Below are positions 6,511 through 11,128 of a stretch of 11,128 bases of DNA, in pieces. Position numbers and translations under genes: made by a program. The first letter of the stretch is position 1. Every line of letters starts with the position of its first letter. The stretch lies in the NCBI GenBank assembly GCA_900545805.1, contig URAL01000049.1:1-11128 (forward strand). The letters are read 5' to 3'. The stretch comes from an uncultured Eubacteriales bacterium. GTDB taxonomy: Bacteria > Bacillota > Clostridia > Oscillospirales > Oscillospiraceae. The notes below the pieces were generated by a model that worked only from the letters and a program-made list of their open reading frames with translations, was not told the DNA's origin and made no database searches.

Positions 6511-9282
6511 TCAGTTGTTTCTGCCGCAGCACTCCTTGTATTTGAGTCTGCGCGAGCCGTCGGCCTTCATCTTGCCGCAGGGACAGGGATCGTTGCGTCC
6601 CGGCTTCGGGGCCTTTTTGATGGGCTTTTTCTTCGGAGCCTCGCCGCCGACGTTTGCCGCCACGTTTTTGGCAACTGCCTTGCGCTCAAGCGTCTGCTCC
6701 TTACGGACACGGATGGTGTAAATTCTTCTGACGGTCTCCTCACGGATGCCGTTTATCATGGCCTCAAACATATCATAGCCCTCGCGCTTATACGCATCGA
6801 TGGGTTTTACGTTGCCGTAGCCGCGCAGACCGATGCCGCGCTTGAGCTCGGCCATCGCGTCGATGTGGTCCATCCAGTATTCGTCGACGACGCGCAGCAT
6901 GATAACGCGCTCGATCTCGCGCATGATGGGCTGACCGTCGGGGGCAAGGCCGAACTCCGCCTCGCGCTTATCGTATACCTGCTGTGCGATATCGTACACT
7001 CGGTCGATTATCTCCTGAGCCTTGGGTGCGCCCTTGAAGTCCTCCATTTTAACTGCGCCCCTGGGCAGGAAGAGCTTTTCAAATGGAGCGACGACCTCGG
7101 CGAGATGCTCGGCATTTTCCGCTGCGCCGCCGTGCAGCGCGTCGTTTACGCTGACCGAGATGAACTCGTAGATCATCTTATTTATGTTCTCGCGCAGATC
7201 CTCGCCGTCGAGCACCTTGCGGCGCTCGTCGTAAATGATATTGCGCTGCTGGTTCATGACGTCATCGTATTCCAGAACGCTCTTACGGGTCTGGAAGTTG
7301 CGGCTTTCGACGGTCTTCTGAGCCTGCTCGATGGCGTTGGAGAGCATCTTGTGGTCAAGCGGCGTATCCTCGTCAACGCCGAGCGATTCCATCATATTGC
7401 TCATGCGCTCGGAGCCGAACAGACGCATAACGTCATCGGTCAGCGCGATATAGAAGCGGCTCTCGCCGGGGTCGCCCTGACGTCCGGCACGTCCGCGCAG
7501 CTGGTTGTCTATACGGCGCGACTCGTGGCGCTCGGTGCCGAGGATGAACAGGCCGCCGACGGCCTTGACCTTCTCGGCCTCCTCATCGCACACCGCCTTG
7601 TGCTCCCTGAGCTTTTCGGCGTACAGCGCACGGGCCTTGAGTATCTCCTCATCGCCGGTGTCGGCATAGCCCGTAGCGTCGGCGATGACCTCCTCGGTAA
7701 AGCCGGCCTTGCGCAGATCGTTCTTTGCCAGATATTCGGCATTACCGCCGAGCATGATATCGGTACCGCGGCCTGCCATGTTTGTCGCTATGGTGACGGC
7801 GCCGAGCTTACCGGCCTGCGCAACGATCTCTGCCTCCTTCTCGTGGTGCTTGGCGTTGAGGACATTGTGCTTTATGCCGCGAGCCTTGAGAAGCTTGGAG
7901 AGGTATTCGCTCTTTTCAATGGATATCGTACCGACCAGAACAGGCTGCCCCTTCTCGTGGCAGGCGATTATCTGATCGATTATCGCACGATCCTTGCCGG
8001 CCTCTGTCTTATACACAACGTCGGGCTGATCGATGCGCGCAACGGGCTTATTGGTCGGGATCTCGACTATGTCGAGCTTATAGATCGACGCAAACTCCTC
8101 CTCCTCCGTGACGGCGGTACCGGTCATACCGGAGAGCTTGTCGTAAAGTCTGAAATAGTTCTGGAAGGTGATGGTCGCAAGCGTCTTGTTCTCGCGCTGA
8201 ACATCGACGTGCTCCTTGGCCTCAATGGCCTGATGCAGGCCCTCGCTGTAGCGGCGGCCGAGCATGATACGACCGGTGAACTCATCGACAATGAGCACCT
8301 CGCCGTCCTTGACGACGTAGTCGATGTCGCGCTTCATGATGCCGTGTGCGCGCAGCGCCTGATTTATATGGTGCGTGAGGGTCGAGTTTTCGATATCGGC
8401 ATAGTTTTCAAGGCCGAACGCACGCTCTGCCTTGGCGATGCCGCGTGCGGTGAGCGTTGCGGTGCGCGCCTTTTCGTCGACGATGTAGTCGGCATCGAGG
8501 CTCTCGTCCTCCTCCTCCTTGGAGTCGGTGGAGGCATAGACCTTTTTCTTCAGACCGGCGACGAAATCATTTGCCTGACGGTAGAGATCGGTGCTCTCGT
8601 CGCCCTGACCGGAGATGATGAGCGGCGTTCTTGCCTCATCAATGAGGATCGAGTCAACCTCATCGACGATGGCAAAGGCGTGTCCGCGCTGGACGCGGCT
8701 TTCCTTATAGATGGCCATGTTGTCGCGCAGATAGTCAAAGCCCATCTCGTTGTTCGTGCCGTAGGTGATATCTGCGGCATAGGCCGCCTTGCGCTCATCG
8801 TTATCAAGGCCGTGGACGATGAGGCCGACGTCGAGCCCCATGAATCTGTGCACCTTGCCCATCCACTCGCTGTCGCGCCGGGCAAGATAGTCGTTGACGG
8901 TGACGATGTGGACACCCTTGCCGGTGATGGCGTTGAGGTATGCAGGCATGACCGCGACAAGGGTCTTGCCCTCGCCGGTCTTCATCTCGGCGATGCGGCC
9001 CTGATGCAGGACGATGCCGCCGATGAGCTGGACGCGGAACGGCTTCATGCCGAGGACGCGCCACGCGGTCTCGCGCACCGCGGCGAACGCCTCGGGCAGC
9101 ATGGAGTCGAGCTCCTCGCCGTTATCGTAGCGGCTCTGGAACTCGGCGGTCTTGGCGCGGAGCTCGGAATCGGAAAGCGCCTGCATCTGCGGCTCAAGCG
9201 CCTCAATCTTATCGACGATGGGGTATATTTTTTTAAGCTCATGATCGGTGTGGCTGCCGAAAATTTTACTGAAGAAGCCCAT
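6511..9282 (-). CDS. secA: Preprotein translocase ATPase SecA
   Basis: This 923-residue protein is the motor that pushes unfolded preproteins through SecYEG. In order: the N-terminal helix and PFRVQLIGG; Walker A region EMKTGEGKT (K106); Walker B DEVD (207-210) within VDEVDSILIDEARTPL; an acidic insert near 250-265 in the preprotein-binding domain; SGMTGTA (385-390); TNMAGRGTDIML (500-511); a variable insert about 515-575; GRAGRQGD (597-604); the scaffold and wing domains; and a C-terminal zinc site C900/C902/C918/C919. Between the two cysteine pairs are 15 residues rather than the usual 8. The ATG at 9280-9282 has a modest GAAAGG site. It is the first gene of its operon; prfB, a common neighbour, is absent. 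Confidence 0.98.
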   Translation of the reverse strand: MGFFSKIFGSHTDHELKKIYPIVDKIEALEPQMQALSDSELRAKTAEFQSRYDNGEELDSMLPEAFAAVRETAWRVLGMKPFRVQLIGGIVLHQGRIAEMKTGEGKTLVAVMPAYLNAITGKGVHIVTVNDYLARRDSEWMGKVHRFMGLDVGLIVHGLDNDERKAAYAADITYGTNNEMGFDYLRDNMAIYKESRVQRGHAFAIVDEVDSILIDEARTPLIISGQGDESTDLYRQANDFVAGLKKKVYASTDSKEEEDESLDADYIVDEKARTATLTARGIAKAERAFGLENYADIENSTLTHHINQALRAHGIMKRDIDYVVKDGEVLIVDEFTGRIMLGRRYSEGLHQAIEAKEHVDVQRENKTLATITFQNYFRLYDKLSGMTGTAVTEEEEFASIYKLDIVEIPTNKPVARIDQPDVVYKTEAGKDRAIIDQIIACHEKGQPVLVGTISIEKSEYLSKLLKARGIKHNVLNAKHHEKEAEIVAQAGKLGAVTIATNMAGRGTDIMLGGNAEYLAKNDLRKAGFTEEVIADATGYADTGDEEILKARALYAEKLREHKAVCDEEAEKVKAVGGLFILGTERHESRRIDNQLRGRAGRQGDPGESRFYIALTDDVMRLFGSERMSNMMESLGVDEDTPLDHKMLSNAIEQAQKTVESRNFQTRKSVLEYDDVMNQQRNIIYDERRKVLDGEDLRENINKMIYEFISVSVNDALHGGAAENAEHLAEVVAPFEKLFLPRGAVKMEDFKGAPKAQEIIDRVYDIAQQVYDKREAEFGLAPDGQPIMREIERVIMLRVVDEYWMDHIDAMAELKRGIGLRGYGNVKPIDAYKREGYDMFEAMINGIREETVRRIYTIRVRKEQTLERKAVAKNVAANVGGEAPKKKPIKKAPKPGRNDPCPCGKMKADGSRRLKYKECCGRNN

Positions 9283-9320
9283 ATTGATTGCCTTTCGTAT
9301 GTAAAGATAATTTCACAAGA

Positions 9321-9600
9321 TAAGCTGACGGGAGCCGAACACCTACCGGTTTTGACAGGCTGATTTTCACTCATGCCGCGTTAAAACCCTTGAAAATACG
9401 GAAGTATTCCCTGCGGGCTTTGCCTTGCATGAGCAAAAATCAGCTCTGTCAAAACTGCAAAGCACCTGTCGGCAGACAATTTTCAGGTGATTTTCGGCTT
9501 TCTTTGATGCAGATGGGCTGGCGCCCATCAAAGAGAAAAAGGCGAAAAGCGCCGAAAAGGGACGGTGACAGGCGGCAGGGGTTCGGCTCCCGTCAGCTTA
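9321..9600. mobile_element. MITE-like non-coding element with TA-flanked terminal inverted repeats
   Basis: Perfect 18-bp terminal inverted repeats, AGCTGACGGGAGCCGAAC at 9323-9340 and its complement at 9581-9598, are bordered on both sides by TA (9321-9322 and 9599-9600). Similarity extends inward a further 8 bases or so with two mismatches. Inside is a second large imperfect palindrome: arm TTTTGACAG-GCTGATTTT at 9350-9376 against 9427-9455, closing on AATAC-GGAA-GTATT (9395-9408). More hairpins follow, such as GATGGGC/GCCCATC near 9512-9530 and GGCG/CGCC near 9541-9553. No reading frame of note is present. TA-flanked repeats are typical of Tc1/mariner-IS630-type elements, so this may be a non-autonomous relative, mobilised by a transposase elsewhere. 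It occupies most of the space between secA and the divergent gene. Confidence 0.75.
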
Positions 9601-9601
9601 G

Positions 9602-9607
9602 ATTTTA
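9602..9607 (-). promoter_or_regulatory. Weak candidate -10 box for secA
   Basis: TAAAAT on the minus strand directly outside the right end of the MITE-like element matches the -10 consensus at five of six bases. The -35 position, 17 bases upstream, is only a T-run, so support is poor. The 38 bases between the element and secA show no better candidate. If used, the start would lie inside the terminal repeat and secA mRNA would carry the whole element in its 5' leader. Confidence 0.25.
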
Positions 9608-9690
9608 ACACATAATTGTGAATAAAAAAAGACCTGCGGCATGGCTTTTTATGTCTTATTATGAGTTTTTGCGCACTGTGGCGCAGGCGC

Positions 9691-9719
9691 TTGTTATTTT
9701 TGCGGCTATTTGTTATAAT
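9691..9719 (+). promoter_or_regulatory. Promoter of the DUF2156 gene
   Basis: -35 TTGTTA (9691-9696), a 17-base spacer, and a perfect -10 TATAAT (9714-9719) with an extended TGT immediately before it. The predicted start is near 9726, about 25 bases before the TTG start codon, leaving a short leader with the AGAGGT site. Confidence 0.8.
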
Positions 9720-9750
9720 GTGCGCATAATATGAAAAGAGGTAAAATCCC

Positions 9751-10623
9751 TTGGATTTCAAAAAAATCACACTGCCGGACGTAGGCGCGCTGCGCCCGTA
9801 CCTGCGCGGACAGTATCGCTCGTGCGACTACTCGGTGCTGGGCGTGTTCATGTGGGCCGACAGATTCGGATACGAATACAACATTTCGGACGGCGTTCTG
9901 TTCATGCGCGAAAGATCGCGCTCGGGCGGCGGGTACGACTATTTGCTGCCGCTGGGCGAAGGCAGCCTGTGCGATAGAGTCAGAGCGCTGCGCTGCGCCG
10001 CCGGCGAAGGGCTCACGATGAGCCTCGTGCCGGAGGCAGCGCTCGGCGAGCTGCGGCAGGAGTTTAACTTCACCGCCGCCGAGGAGCCGGACATCGCCGA
10101 CTACATGTACAGGGCCGGGGATCTCGCATATCTCGCCGGGAAAAAATACAGCAAAAAGCGAAACCTCATCCACCAGTTTGAGAAGCTCTACCCCGATTTC
10201 AGCCTTGAGCCGATAACGAAGGAGAACGCGCACATGATCGAAAAATGCTGCGAGCACGACTGGTCGGACGCCGGGCTCAGCGAGCTTGCGATGTACGAAA
10301 ACGAGCACACACGCGAGGTGCTGCGCGACTTCGCAGCCTACGGCTGCACGGGCTACGCGCTGCGCACCGGCGGCGAGATCGCGGCGTTCTGCATCGGCGA
10401 GGTGATGGGCGACACGCTGATAGTGCACATAGAAAAAGCCCGGCGCGAATACAAGGGCGCGTTTCAGATGATAAACTGCCTGTTTGCAAAAACCGAGCTT
10501 GAAAAATGCGGCGTACAATTTATCAACCGCGAGGACGACGTCGGAGACGAGGGTCTGCGGCAGGCCAAGCAGTCGTACTTCCCCGAATACATGCTGAAAA
10601 AATTCAGGCTGAGCTTTGAGTGA
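9751..10623 (+). CDS. DUF2156 / phosphatidylglycerol lysyltransferase C-terminal-domain protein (GNAT fold)
   Basis: This 290-residue soluble protein has no signal peptide or membrane segments. It resembles the DUF2156 (LPG_synthase_C) family, which is related to the catalytic part of MprF-type aminoacyl-lipid synthases and folds as paired GNAT domains. Supporting segments are DYSVLGVFMWADRFGYEY (26-43), YLAGKKYSKKRNLIHQFEK (127-145), the second-half GGEIAAFCIGE with IVHIEKA, and the ending INREDDVGDEGLRQAKQSYFP (258-278). The membrane part of MprF is missing, so the acceptor may differ; no substrate can be assigned. The start is TTG at 9751, chosen because AGAGGT lies 8 bases upstream; the nearby ATG at 9731 is in another frame. 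It is transcribed away from secA. Confidence 0.85.
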   Translation: MDFKKITLPDVGALRPYLRGQYRSCDYSVLGVFMWADRFGYEYNISDGVLFMRERSRSGGGYDYLLPLGEGSLCDRVRALRCAAGEGLTMSLVPEAALGELRQEFNFTAAEEPDIADYMYRAGDLAYLAGKKYSKKRNLIHQFEKLYPDFSLEPITKENAHMIEKCCEHDWSDAGLSELAMYENEHTREVLRDFAAYGCTGYALRTGGEIAAFCIGEVMGDTLIVHIEKARREYKGAFQMINCLFAKTELEKCGVQFINREDDVGDEGLRQAKQSYFPEYMLKKFRLSFE

Positions 10624-10636
10624 CAGGCGGAACAGG
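10621..10636. repeat. Direct repeat, copy 1
   Basis: TGACAGGCGGAACAGG begins exactly at the TGA stop of the DUF2156 gene and recurs unchanged at 10888-10903. A shorter match, TGACAGGCGG, is found in the right arm of the MITE-like element near 9567. After 16 bases the two full copies drift apart. Confidence 0.7.
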
Positions 10637-10654
10637 ACAGGCTCACTGCAGGGC

Positions 10655-10683
10655 TTGACAAAGCCGGTAAGGTGGCTTATACT
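10655..10683 (+). promoter_or_regulatory. Near-consensus promoter of a predicted small RNA
   Basis: Perfect -35 TTGACA (10655-10660), a 17-base spacer, and -10 TATACT (10678-10683, five of six). No gene with a ribosome binding site follows; instead a strong terminator ends the unit about 100 bases after the predicted start near 10690. Confidence 0.8.
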
Positions 10684-10689
10684 GAACAT

Positions 10690-10789
10690 GTAAAAGGTGG
10701 CGTTACCGGACAAACGGTTAGTCCCCCATAATGGTTAAATCAAAAAGAAATAACCGCTGGTTTGCAGGCCGGGCGGTTATTTCTTTTTG
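10690..10789 (+). ncRNA. Predicted small RNA, possibly a type I antitoxin-like antisense RNA
   Basis: This unit of about 100 nt is defined by the promoter at 10655-10683 and the terminator at 10742-10788. The 5' part can form a small stem ACCG/CGGU around GACAAA (10705-10718). The transcript has no convincing reading frame: the ATG at 10731 lacks a ribosome binding site and its frame runs through the terminator. The promoter, short body and shared bidirectional terminator facing a hydrophobic lysine-ended frame resemble RatA/par-type antisense RNA loci. That function is inference. Confidence 0.55.
10742..10788. terminator. Strong bidirectional terminator
   Basis: A perfect 16-bp inverted repeat, AAAAAGAAATAACCGC (10742-10757) and GCGGTTATTTCTTTTT (10773-10788), with a 15-base loop. 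The T-rich arms serve both directions. It ends the predicted small RNA on the plus strand and would also end any minus-strand transcript from the right. Confidence 0.9.
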
Positions 10790-10827
10790 TATATCTGAAC
10801 GAACAGACTACAAATGCCGATTATCAA
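10777..10827 (-). pseudogene. Possible remnant of a small hydrophobic toxin gene
   Basis: On the minus strand the frame ends LIIGICSLFVQIYKKK followed by TAA (10777-10779), a hydrophobic helix with a lysine tail like the ends of small type I (holin-like/Fst/TxpA-type) toxins. The lysine codons and the stop lie in the terminator stem. Upstream, the frame enters the hairpin repeat at 10837-10855 and stays open without any start codon I could find, so the N-terminal part appears to have been replaced. The frame is short and could be coincidence. Confidence 0.3.
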
Positions 10828-10836
10828 GTGGTAAGC

Positions 10837-10855
10837 GGGCGAGCAATGCTCGCCC
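10837..10855. repeat. Short GC-rich palindromic repeat
   Basis: A perfect 8-bp stem GGGCGAGC (10837-10844) and GCTCGCCC (10848-10855) around AAT. Hairpins of this kind flanked by GTAAGC/CCTAC are, from memory, common interspersed repeats in gut Clostridia genomes. There is no T-run, so it is not a terminator. It directly abuts the possible toxin remnant. Confidence 0.7.
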
Positions 10856-10887
10856 CTACGAGTTGCCAGCAGTGCTGACCAAGACCG

Positions 10888-10903
10888 TGACAGGCGGAAC
10901 AGG
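10888..10903. repeat. Direct repeat, copy 2
   Basis: An exact copy of the 16 bases at 10621-10636 (TGACAGGCGGAACAGG), 267 bases further on in the same orientation. The two copies bracket the small-RNA unit and the possible toxin remnant, so they could mark an inserted or duplicated segment. Confidence 0.7.
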
Positions 10904-10984
10904 CAGGATAAGTTCCCTACAGGGGGGCGGCAGTTTTACGGTTTTCTCCGCGGCCTCGACACCGGGCAGGCGCAATATATGTAT

Positions 10985-11005
10985 CGGCGCAGACTTAATG
11001 CGCCG
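10985..11005. repeat. Palindrome
   Basis: A perfect 7-bp stem CGGCGCA (10985-10991) and TGCGCCG (10999-11005) with a 7-base loop. There is no T-run. It lies in the non-coding stretch from 10904 to 11040, which otherwise shows nothing I can identify. Confidence 0.5.
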
Positions 11006-11024
11006 CTGAAAAATCACCTCATCC

Positions 11025-11070
11025 GTCACGCAAAGCGCGACACCTTCCCCTCAAGGGGAAGGCATTTTTT
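11025..11070 (+). terminator. Terminator-like hairpin in an interspersed repeat
   Basis: A first small hairpin (GTC-CGC/GCG-GAC around AAA, 11025-11041) is followed by a perfect 9-bp stem CCTTCCCCT/AGGGGAAGG (11043-11051 with 11054-11062) and a T6 run at 11065-11070. It has terminator form on the plus strand, but no plus-strand gene leads into it, so it may simply be a mobile repeat. From 11071 to the window end I see nothing recognisable. Confidence 0.55.
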
Positions 11071-11128
11071 GGCGGCGCACGGACACTGCTACGGATACAC
11101 TTATTGCGTCAGCCCGGTATAGAGGGTA

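Noticed and set aside
6205..9363. A 1052-codon open frame on the plus strand opposite secA
   Set aside because: It is a mirror of secA produced by codon bias. The opposite strand has a full SecA with every motif, and this frame has no ribosome binding site or recognisable domain and spans the gene boundary.
9320..9750. A CRISPR array or riboswitch between secA and the DUF2156 gene
   Set aside because: There are no regularly spaced direct repeats; the structure is explained by inverted terminal repeats with TA flanks, and no known riboswitch core was recognised.
9706..10713. A 335-codon minus-strand frame opposite the DUF2156 gene
   Set aside because: The plus-strand gene has its own promoter, ribosome binding site and family motifs; the antisense frame overlaps that promoter and the next one.
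10731..11009. A 92-codon plus-strand frame starting in the predicted small RNA
   Set aside because: No ribosome binding site, and it runs through a 16-bp terminator and several palindromic repeats, so it is unlikely to be translated.

Overview
The window comes from a Gram-positive, moderately GC-rich bacterium, most likely a gut-type Clostridia of the Oscillospiraceae/Ruminococcaceae kind. This placement is inferred from the gene families, strong AGGAGG-type ribosome binding sites, a HTH-only LysR protein, a SecA with a widened zinc tail, and intergenic repeats typical of such genomes. No database search was possible.

Positions 1-3040 (minus strand) hold the start of the S10 ribosomal-protein operon, read right to left: rpsJ (S10), rplC (L3), rplD (L4), rplW (L23), rplB (L2) and the first 20 codons of rpsS (S19). 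The genes are packed tightly, except for a 130-base structured spacer between rpsJ and rplC. The operon is preceded by a leader of about 300 nt (3040-3342) that contains a complete intrinsic terminator and several long-range pairings, which suggests attenuation. Its promoter (-35 TTGACA, 17-base spacer, extended -10 TATCCT) overlaps the terminator of the next operon upstream, with the -35 box lying in the terminator loop.

Positions 3427-9282 (minus strand) form a second compact operon, again read right to left: secA (preprotein translocase ATPase), a YlmD/PgeF-family multicopper-oxidase-like protein, a lipoprotein of solute-binding family 5 (peptide/nickel type) with no permease nearby, cytidine deaminase, and an 85-residue LysR protein that is only a helix-turn-helix plus linker helix. 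Gaps between these genes are 3-18 bases. The bidirectional hairpin at 3357-3388 ends the operon.

Positions 9283-9750 separate secA from a divergent gene. Most of this gap is a non-coding, MITE-like element of 280 bp (9321-9600) with 18-bp terminal inverted repeats flanked by TA and a large internal imperfect palindrome. It probably lies in the secA 5' region. A plus-strand DUF2156 / phosphatidylglycerol-lysyltransferase C-terminal-domain (GNAT fold) gene follows at 9751-10623. It has a TTG start and a very good extended -10 promoter.

Positions 10624-11128 hold no convincing intact protein gene. They contain a near-consensus promoter followed about 60 bases later by a 16-bp perfect bidirectional terminator, predicting a small RNA of about 100 nt. 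Converging on the same terminator is a hydrophobic, lysine-ended reading frame without a start. Together they resemble a decayed type I toxin-antitoxin locus. The remainder is interspersed hairpin repeats.
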